Counted from the stretch's first letter, positions 52,093 to 60,907 are shown. The stretch is 64,000 nt of DNA from DASTFY01 sp963829955 (GCA_963829955.1 CAWHKS010000002.1:62001-126000); one strand, 5' to 3'. Program-made: numbers and translations. The notes: generated by a model from the letters alone, not told the origin.

Positions 52093-52941
52093 ATGGACGG
52101 GTCCCTTCGCGATGAGAGCGCTGGCGACTCGTTCAGCCCCGGCATCAGCTTCGAGCTCATCCCCATCAAGAACCTGGAACACCAGCTCCCGCTGTTGCCC
52201 CCAGGATCCAAGGTGTCCGTCACCTGCTCGCCGGCCAAGGGCGTCGACGTCACGATGGCGTTGGCCGCCCGGCTCCAGGGGCTCGGCCTGCGGGCCACCC
52301 CGCACGTGGCGGCCCGCATGGTGCGCGACCCGAGCCATCTCGCCGAGCTCGTCGCCGTGTCGGTGGCGGCCGGCCTGCGCGAGTGGTTCGTCGTGGGCGG
52401 CGACGCCGAACGTCCGGTCGGGGCGTATTCCGACGGCCTCGCGCTGCTGCAGGACCTGGTAGCGCTGCCGCACGGGCTGGACGCCGTCGGCGTTCCCGCC
52501 TACCCGGACGGCCACGTCTTCATCAACCACGCCACCGTGACGGCCAGCCTCCACGCCAAGCAGGCCGTGCTGGCCGACGCTGGTCTGGCCGGTTGGGTCT
52601 CCACCCAGCTCTGCTTCGACCCCGACGTCATCAGGCGTTGGTTGCAGACGGAACGAGCTGCCGGACTGACGCTGCCTGTGCACCTCGGTCTGTCCGGGCC
52701 GGTGGAGCGCACCAAGCTGCTGACCCTCGGAATGCGCGTCGGTGTCGGCCAGTCGCTCCGTTACCTCCGCAAGAACCGCCGCGGCGTCGGTAGGCTGCTC
52801 GGCGGCGAGGGCTACGACCCCGATCATCTGCTGGAGGCCCTGCGGCCGGATCTGGAGACGCTCGGGGTGAACGGCACCCACCTCTTCACGTTCAACCAGC
52901 TCGGCGCGGCCGTGGACTGGCAGCGCTCGCTGGCTGCCTGA
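52093..52941 (+). CDS. MetF-like methylenetetrahydrofolate reductase family protein
   Basis: 282 residues, the short MTHFR-type barrel. It has SFELIPIKNLEHQLPLLPPGSKVSVTCSPAKG (family start), ATPHVAARMVRDPSHLAEL, the WFVVGGDAERPVGAYSDGLALL region corresponding to the FAD loop, and a C-terminal GTHLFTFNQLGAAVDWQ. As a reductase it would link methyl-THF made by the corrinoid route with the methylene-THF made by the sarcosine and dimethylglycine enzymes. It follows the pterin-binding gene directly. Family membership is sound; direction in vivo is inferred. Confidence 0.82.
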   Translation: MDGSLRDESAGDSFSPGISFELIPIKNLEHQLPLLPPGSKVSVTCSPAKGVDVTMALAARLQGLGLRATPHVAARMVRDPSHLAELVAVSVAAGLREWFVVGGDAERPVGAYSDGLALLQDLVALPHGLDAVGVPAYPDGHVFINHATVTASLHAKQAVLADAGLAGWVSTQLCFDPDVIRRWLQTERAAGLTLPVHLGLSGPVERTKLLTLGMRVGVGQSLRYLRKNRRGVGRLLGGEGYDPDHLLEALRPDLETLGVNGTHLFTFNQLGAAVDWQRSLAA

Positions 52942-52981
52942 GCGCCGCCTGTCTAACCGCCGCCCGTCCGGCCAGGTCCGC

Positions 52982-53058
52982 GGTCACTTCCGGCGCACAA
53001 ATCGCGCCCAGTGGCACCGCTGCGGTCCCAGGCCGCGATTTGTGCGGGATAGGTGACC
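52982..53058. repeat. Nested long inverted repeat between convergent operons
   Basis: Outer arms GGTCAC (52982-52987) and GTGACC (53053-53058), middle perfect 13-bp arms CGCACAAATCGCG (52994-53006) and CGCGATTTGTGCG (53034-53046), and an inner ACCGC-T-GCGGT stem. The middle arms are AT-richer than the surrounding DNA. It may be a bidirectional terminator or a small mobile/REP-like unit. Confidence 0.55.
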
Positions 53059-53068
53059 GAGCCGGCGG

Positions 53069-53135
53069 CTGGAGCCGGGGGCCCGTGCCGGGACTGGAGC
53101 CGGGCGCCCGTGCCGGGGGATGGAGCCGGGGCGGG
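53069..53135. repeat. G+C-rich tandem repeat, about 2.5 copies
   Basis: Two full copies of a 25-27 bp unit beginning CTGGAGCCGGG and containing GCCCGTGCCGGG, then a partial third copy (TGGAGCCGGGG). It lies between the inverted repeat and the stop of the OYE-type gene. No coding sense; probably slippage-derived. Confidence 0.5.
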
Positions 53136-53176
53136 CGGGCCGGGCGGCTGGGCACGGCGCGGTGACCGCAGTCGCC

Positions 53177-55204
53177 TCAGAGCGAGAGGGCGAGGCGGCG
53201 GCCCTCGTAGATGGCGAGGCTCGCTCGGCGGGGCGCAACGCAGTCCCCGATGCGGTGGTGTTCGGTGCCCGCCGCTTCGAGCGCCGTGCTCAGCTCGGCT
53301 CGTGGCGTCGACGTCTCGGCCACGATCAACCAGTCGAACATCGCGGTCTGCTCCGCGCCGGTGAGCGTCGATCGGATCAGCGCCGAGCCGTCCGTCCAGG
53401 ACAGCACGACCGAGTGGGTGGCGGTCTCGCCGCCGGCCAGCGCGAAGCGGCGCCGGGCGGGCACATCGGCAGCGCTGTGGAACAGCCCGAATGCGACGGC
53501 GGCCGCCGAGCTCAACAGCGTCACCAGGCAGCCCGACTCCTGGAGGAACAGCGCGGTGCCGATGCCGCGCCAGTCGCCCTGGTCGTCGACCAGCAGCACC
53601 CGCCCACTCGGCGTGACGTGGCCGCCCAGCACCTCTTCGATGCTGGCGACGCTCGGGTGGTCGACGCCGGGAAGCCGGTCGACCATCGGCAGGGCTCGCT
53701 GGAAGCCGGACCGTGCCGGCCTGGCGCCCGTGGCCACCACGATCTCGTCGGCCCGGGCGGCCGCGATGGCCGCGACGTCCATCAGCTCGCCGACGCGTAC
53801 CTCGACGTCCAGGCGGGCCAGCTCGCGCTCGTACCAGGCCAGGTGGTCGAGCACCTGCGATCGGGTGGGCTGGCGCCCGGCCAACCGCCACTGCCCGCCG
53901 AGCTCGTCGGCGGCCTCCCGTACGGTGACGTGGTGGCCGCGCTCGGCCGCCACCCGCGCCGCCTCCAGCCCGGCGGGGCCGCCCCCGATCACGAGCACCC
54001 GTTTCGCCTGAGTGGCCGGCGAGAAGCGGTCCCCGCCCCATTCGTCCTCGCGTCCCGTGGACGGGTTCACCAGGCAGGAGATCCAGTAGTCGCGCGAGCG
54101 CCGACCCCAGCAAAGCTGGTTGCAGGAGATGCACGGCCGCACCTCGTCCTCCCGGCCCGTGCGGGCCTTGGCCACGAGGTGCGGATCGGCGATCTGGCCC
54201 CGCACGATGGACACCATGTCGGCGTGGCCGGCGGCCAGCACCTCCTCCGCCGCGGGCGCCGTGCGGATGTGGCTCTCGGCCTGGACGACGGCGTGCCTGG
54301 TGACGGCCTTGAGCGCGGCGGCGAAGGGCTCCCCGAGGCGGGCCGGATAGAGGGACGTCGGCATGAGCTTGTAGAAGTCGAAGTAGCTGCCCGTGCCGCA
54401 CGTGACGTAGTCCATGAGCGTGCGCTCGTCGTGCCAGACGACCACCTCCTGGACCTCCTCGAGGTCCAGCGACGGCGCGGACTCCGGATCGATGTTGACC
54501 GCCAGGCCGACGATGAAGTCGTCGCCGCAGGAGCGACGGATGCGTTCGAGCAGTTCGGTGGAGAACCTCATCCGGTTCTCGAAGCTTCCGCCCCAGCGAT
54601 CCGTCCGGCGGTTCGACCAGGGCGTCCAGAACTGGTCGATCACGGCGTGGTAGGCGGCGAACAGCTCGACGCCGTCGAAGCCGGCCTGCTGCGCCCGCCC
54701 GGCGGCGCTCACGAAGCCCTCGAGCAGCTCCTCGATCTCGGCTTCGGTCATGGCGTGGCTCCCGTCGGCGTCGTGGTACGACGGCAGGCCGGACGGGGAC
54801 CAGTTGGGGGCGAAGGAGTTGTCGGCGTCGCCGTGCTGACCGACGTGGTACAGCTGGTGGATCATCACCACCCCGCCGTCGGCGGAGGCCGCCTCGTGGC
54901 AGCTCTCCGTCAGGCGCCGGAAGGCGGGGATCACCGAGTCGTCACCGGGACGGAAGTTCCCGCGCGTCAGCACCGCGGTGGCGTGCACCGGCATCGGCTC
55001 GACGACGATCATCCCCGCGCCGCCCAGGGCCCGTTCGCGGTAGTACGCGAGGTGGCGGTCGCCGGGCAGCCCACCTTCGGCCATGTTGGTCGTGTGCGCG
55101 CCGACGTTGATCCGGGCCCGCAGGGTCCGGTGGCGCAGCCGCAGTGGCGTGAAGACGTGGGGGAACCGCGGGTGCGGTGCGTGACCGGTATCGGTGGTCG
55201 TCAC
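53177..55204 (-). CDS. OYE-type 2,4-dienoyl-CoA-reductase-like flavoenzyme
   Basis: 675 residues from a GTG overlapping the upstream stop. OYE barrel (FTPLRLRHRTLRARINVGAHTTNM; NRRTDRWGGSFENRMRFSTELL), a four-Cys cluster loop (C-x2-C-x3-C: CISCNQLCW, then SCLVNP) that should bind 4Fe-4S, and an NAD/FAD domain (VLVIGGGPAGLEAARVAAERG). Unlike the TMADH-like protein at 38831 its cluster cysteines are complete. The family covers dienoyl-CoA reductases and amine dehydrogenases or demethylases. With a ketimine-reductase-like gene and a Rieske oxygenase nearby, an N-methylated amine or imine substrate is possible but unproven. Confidence 0.85.
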   Translation of the reverse strand: MTTTDTGHAPHPRFPHVFTPLRLRHRTLRARINVGAHTTNMAEGGLPGDRHLAYYRERALGGAGMIVVEPMPVHATAVLTRGNFRPGDDSVIPAFRRLTESCHEAASADGGVVMIHQLYHVGQHGDADNSFAPNWSPSGLPSYHDADGSHAMTEAEIEELLEGFVSAAGRAQQAGFDGVELFAAYHAVIDQFWTPWSNRRTDRWGGSFENRMRFSTELLERIRRSCGDDFIVGLAVNIDPESAPSLDLEEVQEVVVWHDERTLMDYVTCGTGSYFDFYKLMPTSLYPARLGEPFAAALKAVTRHAVVQAESHIRTAPAAEEVLAAGHADMVSIVRGQIADPHLVAKARTGREDEVRPCISCNQLCWGRRSRDYWISCLVNPSTGREDEWGGDRFSPATQAKRVLVIGGGPAGLEAARVAAERGHHVTVREAADELGGQWRLAGRQPTRSQVLDHLAWYERELARLDVEVRVGELMDVAAIAAARADEIVVATGARPARSGFQRALPMVDRLPGVDHPSVASIEEVLGGHVTPSGRVLLVDDQGDWRGIGTALFLQESGCLVTLLSSAAAVAFGLFHSAADVPARRRFALAGGETATHSVVLSWTDGSALIRSTLTGAEQTAMFDWLIVAETSTPRAELSTALEAAGTEHHRIGDCVAPRRASLAIYEGRRLALSL

Positions 55205-56160
55205 GATGCGTGCTGCCACCGCTGCCACAAGAACTCGGCGCACATCAGGTCCAGGTGGCCGCCGCCCCCGTTCTCGAACAGGGTGATCGTGTCCGAACGG
55301 CGGTCGACCGCGACCTCCCCGCGGCAGAGCTGGTACAGGTCGGCCCGGATGTCGTCGAGGGTGATGGTGCCGGCGGCCAGAGGGATGGCCAGGTCGCCGT
55401 CCTCGACCGTGGTGACCTCCCGGGTGTCGACGTACAGCTCGGCCCGCAGGACGGCCTCGTCGTCGACCTCGCGGCGATCGGGCAGGAACGCGCCAACGAG
55501 ATCGAGATGGGTGCCCGGACGCAGCCACCTCCCCTCGACCAGCGGCTCGGCTGTCATCGTCGCCGTGCACACGATGTCTGCCTGCGGCACCGCCGCGGCC
55601 AGATCGACGACTGCCTCCGCGCCCAGGACGGTCGCGAAGGCCTCGGCCCGCGCCCGGGTGCGGTTCCACAGCAGCACGCGCTCGATCGAGGGCCGGACGG
55701 CCCGGTGGGCGGCGACCAGGTGGGGCGCGAGACCGCCGGCACCGACCATCAGCAGCGTGCGGGCGTCGGGACGGGACAGGAGCCGTGAGCCGAGGGCGGA
55801 GTCGGCGGCCGTCTTGCGGTAGGTCAGCTCGGTGCCGTCGATGACGGCGAGCGGCGAGCCATCCGGTCCGTCGAAGAGGACGTAGACGGCCTGCACGCTC
55901 GGCAGGGGCTCGGGGAGCGCGGTGTTGCCGGGGAAGACGGTCACGAGCTTCACGCCGAGCTGGCGGCCAGGGCTCCACGCCGGCAGGCCGAGGAAGGACT
56001 CGCCACCGCCTTCGGGCCCGAAGACGGTGCGGCGGACCAGCGCCGGGGGCCGCCGGTGGCCGGCCTCCAGCGCGTCGACGAGCTCGAGGTACGGGAGCAG
56101 CCGGGCGACGTCGGGGCCGTCGATGATCGCCAAGTCCTTCAAGCCGTGTGACCCCGTCAC
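55201..56160 (-). CDS. Ornithine cyclodeaminase / mu-crystallin family protein
   Basis: 319 residues from GTG. It shows the family substrate region (LGVKLVTVFPGN), GTELTYRKTAADSALGSRLLS, the Rossmann loop LMVGAGGLAPHLVAAH, the ERVLLWNRTRARAEAF segment, IVCTATMTAEPLVEGRWLRPGTH and a C-terminal metal/NAD region. The family includes ornithine cyclodeaminase, alanine dehydrogenase and ketimine reductases that reduce cyclic imines such as pyrroline-2-carboxylate. It is coupled to the OYE-type gene (GTGA). Start is uncertain because no strong ribosome site precedes it. Confidence 0.85.
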   Translation of the reverse strand: MTGSHGLKDLAIIDGPDVARLLPYLELVDALEAGHRRPPALVRRTVFGPEGGGESFLGLPAWSPGRQLGVKLVTVFPGNTALPEPLPSVQAVYVLFDGPDGSPLAVIDGTELTYRKTAADSALGSRLLSRPDARTLLMVGAGGLAPHLVAAHRAVRPSIERVLLWNRTRARAEAFATVLGAEAVVDLAAAVPQADIVCTATMTAEPLVEGRWLRPGTHLDLVGAFLPDRREVDDEAVLRAELYVDTREVTTVEDGDLAIPLAAGTITLDDIRADLYQLCRGEVAVDRRSDTITLFENGGGGHLDLMCAEFLWQRWQHAS

Positions 56161-56289
56161 GGGACGGAGCCTGGCAGATCGTCGACGGCTGGACGGCCGC
56201 TGCGAGCAGAACTGGTGACCGTGACAAGTAACCGGGCTAGGGTGGCCGCACGCCGCCCGGCGTGACCGGGTGGGCGCCGGGAGGCAGAG

Positions 56290-57042
56290 ATGAGCTTCGA
56301 GGGCAAGGTGCTGTTCGCCACCGGTGGGGGATCGGGGATCGCTGCGGCCACCGCCCGGCGGTTCACCGCCGGAGGGGGACGGGTGGCGGTGGTCGATCTC
56401 GTCGCCGATCGGGCGGAGGCGGTGGCTGCCGAGCTCGACGGCGCCATCGGGCTGGCCGCCGACGTCGCCGACGAGGTTTCGGTCCAGGCCGCGGTAGAGA
56501 CGGCCCGGACGGAGCTGGGCCGCATCGACTGCCTGCTCAACGCCGCCGGCCACGCGGAGTTCGGGCCGATCGGCGAGTGGCCGATCGAACGCTGGAACCG
56601 GATGTTCGCCGCGCACGCCGGCGGGACGTTCCTCGTCTGCAAGTACGCCGCTCCCATCATCCAGGACGGTGGCGGTGGTTCCATCGTCAACATCGCGTCC
56701 ACGGCGGCGCTGACCGCCAACCAGCACAACGCGCCGTACGGCGCCGCCAAGGGCGCCATCATCGCCTTCTCCCGGCAGCTGGCCCGGGAGCTCGCCCCTG
56801 ACGTCCGGGTCAACGTGGTCGCACCCGGTCGTGTGCGCACGGGGATGACGGAGCCGCTGATGGAGCAGCGGGGCGGCGGCGACGTCGAGGCGGGCGCGAA
56901 GGTCTTCGGCCAGGGCAACCTGCAGCAGCGGGTGGGCGTCCCGGACGAGATCGCCGCCCCCATCTGCTTCCTGCTGTCCGACGACGCCAGCTTCGTCACC
57001 GGCACCCTGCTCGTTGCCGACGGTGGCGAGACCGCGATCTGA
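56290..57042 (+). CDS. Short-chain dehydrogenase/reductase
   Basis: 250 residues, classical SDR. The cofactor loop is TGGGSGIAAATARRF, LNAAGHAEFG corresponds to NAG, the catalytic Ser is in NIASTAALT, and the YGAAKG motif supplies Tyr and Lys. The C-terminal SDDASFVTGTLLVADGG is typical. CGGGAGGCAGAG precedes the ATG. It is divergent from the cyclodeaminase-like gene, suggesting a shared control region of about 130 bp. Substrate unknown. Confidence 0.9.
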   Translation: MSFEGKVLFATGGGSGIAAATARRFTAGGGRVAVVDLVADRAEAVAAELDGAIGLAADVADEVSVQAAVETARTELGRIDCLLNAAGHAEFGPIGEWPIERWNRMFAAHAGGTFLVCKYAAPIIQDGGGGSIVNIASTAALTANQHNAPYGAAKGAIIAFSRQLARELAPDVRVNVVAPGRVRTGMTEPLMEQRGGGDVEAGAKVFGQGNLQQRVGVPDEIAAPICFLLSDDASFVTGTLLVADGGETAI

Positions 57043-57070
57043 GCGACTCCGAGCAAGGAGGTTCCTCCTC

Positions 57071-57547
57071 ATGAGCACCTACGACACCGCCCACCTGGCC
57101 GATCTGCAGCCTGTCATCGACCGCTGGGCCGACGTGCCCGATCCGGCTGACGCGATCGCCGTCCAGAACCTCGTGCAGGCGTATGCGGTGTACGCCGACG
57201 CGGGACGGACTGACGCGGTGGCGCAGCTGTTCACCGCGGACGCCGTGTGGGACGGGTCAGCGTTGAACTACGGCACCGCCGAAGGCCCGGCCGACATCGG
57301 CGTGATCGTCACCAGCCACTTCCGCCCCGACGAGCCCATGATGCACGTCCCCGGTCCGCCTCTGGTGGCCTCGGCGGGCCCGGACGAGATCCACAGCGTG
57401 TGCTGGTGCCTCGCCACGAGATGGACGGCGGGCACCACCGGCCCGCTCATCCGCTTCTACTACGACGACGTCGTCCGTCGCGGCGACGACGGCCGGTGGC
57501 TCTTTGCGCGGCGCCGGCTGCGCCCGGCATTCCCGGCGATCACCTGA
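57071..57547 (+). CDS. NTF2-like (SnoaL-type) protein
   Basis: 158 residues. The alpha+beta barrel pattern is visible: IAVQNLVQAYAVYADAGRTDAVAQLFTADAVWDGS, then GPADIGVIVTSHF, and later strands with SVCWCLATRWTAGTTGPLIRFYYDDVV and GRWLFARRRLRP. Such proteins are often small hydrolases, isomerases or ring-hydroxylating-oxygenase beta subunits. A Rieske alpha subunit converges from the right, so a beta-subunit-like role is possible though the gene order is unusual. AAGGAGG lies nine bases before the ATG, within a GGAGGTTCCTCC palindrome. Confidence 0.75.
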   Translation: MSTYDTAHLADLQPVIDRWADVPDPADAIAVQNLVQAYAVYADAGRTDAVAQLFTADAVWDGSALNYGTAEGPADIGVIVTSHFRPDEPMMHVPGPPLVASAGPDEIHSVCWCLATRWTAGTTGPLIRFYYDDVVRRGDDGRWLFARRRLRPAFPAIT

Positions 57548-57585
57548 GCGAGGGGACCTGATCGCAGGGCCTGATCGCGGCCGGG

Positions 57586-58752
57586 CTACCGGCTGCCGTT
57601 GCCGACCAGTTTGTCGATCCAGGTGTGCAGGTTCTGGTTGCCGCGCTCGTTGCGACCGAAACGGATGTGATCGTCACCCATCGCAGAGAGCGACCGGTTG
57701 ATCTTGAAACCGGTCACGAAGTCCTCCTGACCGGTGACCTGCGCGTACAACAGGCGCCGCGCCTCGGCGGTGGCGACGGCCTCGTCCCCCTCCACCGGCT
57801 GGCGGTAGAAGTGGTACTGCACGGTGGTGGAGCGGTCCGGGGTTGGGCCCGGGAGCAGGCGGCTCACCATCAACGGTCGATCCGGCTGCCCGGAGATCGA
57901 CACGTTCGGGAAGATGTAGTGCACCATGCTCATGACCTCCCACATGGGAGGCCATTCCGACTCCGGCCGGTCGCGGATCTCGTTGATCGGCTTGTTGGCG
58001 AAGCCGATGCGGACGTGCGGGCCGAACAGGTCGTACGTGTTGCGGTTGGTGATCGCCTTCTCACCGATGGTGGAGCTGTGCAGGTAGCCGATGTGGTACC
58101 CGTCGACGTAGCCGTCCGCGGTGAGCTTCCAGTTCGGGCTGTCCAGCTCGGTGACGACCGGGTACCGGTGCAGCTCGTCCAGGCGGAGCAGCTCCAGCGC
58201 GCCGTCCATCCCGGCCATCCATTCGGCGGGGTCGAACTCCATGCCGGGCGTGAGCACGGCGAGGATCACTCCGGCCACTTCGTGCGTCGTGAGCTCGATG
58301 AGCCCGCTGACGTCGAGCTCGCCGAACGTGTCCCGACCGGGGACACCGACCAACTTGCCTCGCGTGTCGTAGACCCACGAGTGGTACGGGCAGGTGAAAC
58401 GGCGGGTGTGGCCGCAGCCCTCGGCGACCTGAGCACCGCGATGGCGGCAGATGTTGAGAAAGGCGCGGGCCACGCCGTCGTCACCCCTCGCGACGAGCAC
58501 CGGCCGGCCGACGATCTCCATAGTGTCGTAGTCGCCTGGCTCGCGCAGGTCGCACGAGAAGCCGACGACGAGAGGGGAGCGGCGGAACACCTGCTCCATC
58601 TCCTCGTCCCAGCGCTTCGCGTCGCGGTACGCGGACGCGGGCACCTTCATCTGCACCGGGCTCTGATCGCTGGTCCCGGCATCGACGTTCGCCAGCAGAC
58701 GCCGGGCGATGTCGGTGTGCGACAGGTTGATGTCCTGCGACGTGACGCTCAT
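57586..58752 (-). CDS. Rieske-type aromatic-ring/amine oxygenase alpha subunit
   Basis: 388 residues with GAGGAGG before the ATG. The Rieske 2Fe-2S site is C-x-H ... C-x2-H in NICRHRGAQVAEGCGHTRRFTCPYHSWVYDTRGKL; the mononuclear iron ligands follow in YVDGYHIGYLHS, with a C-terminal Asp expected near NRSLSAMGDD. The fold is that of SRPBCC ring-hydroxylating alpha subunits, which also include quaternary-amine N-demethylases (stachydrine, carnitine). The substrate is not determined. It lies 53 bp behind the luciferase-like gene, in the same direction. Confidence 0.9.
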   Translation of the reverse strand: MSVTSQDINLSHTDIARRLLANVDAGTSDQSPVQMKVPASAYRDAKRWDEEMEQVFRRSPLVVGFSCDLREPGDYDTMEIVGRPVLVARGDDGVARAFLNICRHRGAQVAEGCGHTRRFTCPYHSWVYDTRGKLVGVPGRDTFGELDVSGLIELTTHEVAGVILAVLTPGMEFDPAEWMAGMDGALELLRLDELHRYPVVTELDSPNWKLTADGYVDGYHIGYLHSSTIGEKAITNRNTYDLFGPHVRIGFANKPINEIRDRPESEWPPMWEVMSMVHYIFPNVSISGQPDRPLMVSRLLPGPTPDRSTTVQYHFYRQPVEGDEAVATAEARRLLYAQVTGQEDFVTGFKINRSLSAMGDDHIRFGRNERGNQNLHTWIDKLVGNGSR

Positions 58753-58805
58753 GCGATGGCCTCCTCGTCGGGCTTTGCTAGATACTTTACACTCACTCCA
58801 CCTGG

Positions 58806-59723
58806 TCAGGGAATGCCGCCGACCAGGTCCCGGAACTGGGCCAGCGCGTCCAGGTGCTCGTCGATGGTGGTGTATCCGAGAACGGGAACGCCGATCCGGG
58901 CGGCCAGCGTGTCGAAGGTGCGCAGAGCCAGGTGCGTGCCACCCGCGTCCCGCCACGCCGTCGCGGACTCTGCGCAGGCGTCCGGGCCGTGGGCCCAGTC
59001 GAGCATCCCGGCCACCGCGAACTCCCCTTCGCGGCCCTGCTCGTCGCGGAAGGCCAGCAGCTGCTCCACCTGCCCCCGCGCCCGCTCGTCGGCCCGGGAG
59101 GCGAGGAAGCCGTCGCCGAGGCGCGCCGCCCGGCGGAGCTGGGGCTCGGCGCCGCCGCCGAACCAGATCGGGATCGGTCCATCGGGCATCGGGAGGATGC
59201 CGGCCCGCTCGATGTCGTGGTGCTTGCCGTGGATGGTGACGAGCGGTTCGGCCCACAGCCGCCGCAGGACGTCGACCTGCTCCTCCAGGCGCCCGGCGCG
59301 CGAGCGGTAGGGCACGCCGAGGGAGTCGTACTCCACCCAGTTCCAGCCGGTCCCGATGCCCAACCGGAGACGGCCGCCGGAGAGGAGCGCGACCTCGGCG
59401 GCCTGCTTGGCGACCAGCGCAGTCTGCCGTTGTGGAAGGACGAGGACGCCGACCACGAGCTCGAGCCGGGTCGTCACCGCGGCGAGGTACCCGAACAGCA
59501 CGAACGGCTCGTGGAACGCGTCGTGCTCCGTGTACGGACCGGTCAGCGGCGGATCGCGGTCGGCGTGATCGGCGCCGAGCACGTGGTCGTAGGTGATGAG
59601 GTGATCGAGGCCCAGTTCCTCCACGCCCTGTGCGAAGTCCCGGATGGCGACTGGGTCGGTGCCGATGTCCGACGTCGGGAACACCGCGCCGAGGCGGAGG
59701 CCGGAGCTCACGAACACGGACAC
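58806..59723 (-). CDS. LLM-class (F420-type) oxidoreductase
   Basis: 305 residues, luciferase-like TIM barrel. It has LGLDHLITYDHVLGADHAD, GYLAAVTTRLELVVGVLVLPQRQ, VALLSGGRLRLGIGTGWNWVEYDSLGVPY (typical of actinobacterial F420-dependent members) and PIPIWFGGGAEPQLRRAARLGDGFL. The cofactor could also be FMN, but the GTGWN motif favours F420. Role in the cluster unknown; such enzymes may act as monooxygenase partners or reductases. It is divergent from the TetR gene, which may control it. Confidence 0.9.
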   Translation of the reverse strand: MSVFVSSGLRLGAVFPTSDIGTDPVAIRDFAQGVEELGLDHLITYDHVLGADHADRDPPLTGPYTEHDAFHEPFVLFGYLAAVTTRLELVVGVLVLPQRQTALVAKQAAEVALLSGGRLRLGIGTGWNWVEYDSLGVPYRSRAGRLEEQVDVLRRLWAEPLVTIHGKHHDIERAGILPMPDGPIPIWFGGGAEPQLRRAARLGDGFLASRADERARGQVEQLLAFRDEQGREGEFAVAGMLDWAHGPDACAESATAWRDAGGTHLALRTFDTLAARIGVPVLGYTTIDEHLDALAQFRDLVGGIP

Positions 59724-59758
59724 TACGTGAGCCGCCAGCCGCCGCTTACGCTGCCCAG

Positions 59759-60347
59759 GTGGCCCGTACGGTGGATCACAACCTGCGCAGGGACGAGGTG
59801 GCGACGCTGGCCACAGCCCTCATCGCCCGGGGCGGCATCGACGCCGCGACCGTCCGCGACATCGCCGCGGCCGGTGGCTACAGCACCAAGGTCGTGAGCC
59901 GCTACTTCTCCGACAAGCGCGAGCTGCTCGTCCTCGTCTACCGCGCCGCGGCCGAGCGGGCCCGGCACCGGCTCATGGACGGCGCGGTCGGCGCGGGGCG
60001 ACGACGTGCTGGCCTGCACCGACGCCCTGCTCCCGCTGGACGAGGAACGCCGCACGGACTGGGCGGTCTGGCTGGCCTTCTGGGGCATGGCGGTGTCGGA
60101 TCAGGGCTTCAGCCGCGAGCAGCGGCGCCGCGTGCGCTCGACCCGCCAGTTCCTGAGCGCGGTCATCGAGAACGCGGCCGCCGCGGGCGAGCTGCCGGAG
60201 GAGACCGACGCGCAGTGGCTGGCCGCCGAGCTGCTCACCGCGGTCAACGGTGTAGCCGTGCAGGCGATGTTCGACCCGGCCGACTGGCCGGCGGAGCGGC
60301 AGCAGGAGATGGTGCAGGCCCACTACTCCCGCGCGCTGCGGGCCTGA
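59759..60347 (+). pseudogene. TetR-family regulator, one frameshift
   Basis: About 195 residues when repaired, GTG start. The N-terminal helix-turn-helix (EVATLATALIARGGIDAATVRDIAAAGGYSTKVVSRYFSDKREL) is typical TetR. The frame breaks near 59997 at a GGGG run (an extra base), and the following frame carries the ligand-binding domain (DALLPLDEERRTDWAVWLAFWGMAVSD; QWLAAELLTAVNGVAVQAMF). It probably represses the divergent LLM/Rieske pair, 35 bp away. The intact flanking sequence suggests sequencing error. Confidence 0.8.
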
Positions 60348-60824
60348 TCAGGCGAGCGGGCCGCCTGCCCACCATCGCTCGAACATGGGGCGGACGGCCG
60401 TGCTGACCAACTCCACCACGAAGCCCGACGGCGACACCACGTAGGTCATGGCGCCGTAGCCCTCCTCAGGCGGGAGCTGCGCGCCGAGCATCGACCAGCC
60501 GTCGGCCACGAGCGCGTCGGTCTCGCCCTTTACGTCGTCGGACCAGATGCCGGAGTGGTGCAAACCGGCACCGTCGCCGGCGTCCCAAATGGTGCCGGGC
60601 TGGCCCTGGAGCAGCTCGAGGTGCACCGGTCCCTCGGCCGAGTAGGTGAAGCGGAGCGGTGTCTGCCGGGCGCCGCCCTCCGGCGTCCATACCCGCTGAT
60701 CGCGCTCCTGCACCTGGCACCAGGTGGCACCGAGGGCCGGACCGAGGTCGGCCATGGCCGCTTCGAGATCGACCACCCGGATGCCGACGTGGAACGCGTT
60801 GGTCGGTGGCCAGGACACAGGCAC
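60348..60824 (-). CDS. VOC-family (glyoxalase-like) protein 1
   Basis: 158 residues from GTG with GGAGG five bases upstream. The paired beta-alpha-beta-beta-beta modules show NAFHVGIRVVDLEAAMADLG (first metal His), VHLELLQGQPGTIWD (Glu), GLHHSGIWSDDVKGETDALVADG and GFVVELVST (Glu). This fits methylmalonyl-CoA epimerase-like and dioxygenase-like VOC proteins. It converges on the TetR gene (adjacent stops) and is divergent from a second VOC gene. Substrate unknown. Confidence 0.8.
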   Translation of the reverse strand: MPVSWPPTNAFHVGIRVVDLEAAMADLGPALGATWCQVQERDQRVWTPEGGARQTPLRFTYSAEGPVHLELLQGQPGTIWDAGDGAGLHHSGIWSDDVKGETDALVADGWSMLGAQLPPEEGYGAMTYVVSPSGFVVELVSTAVRPMFERWWAGGPLA

Positions 60825-60907
60825 GGGAGCCTCCGATCGCCGGGATCGCCCGGACGGTACCAACCTGGCAACATCTGTTGCCACCAGGCGAGCACCGGGG
60901 AGGCCGG

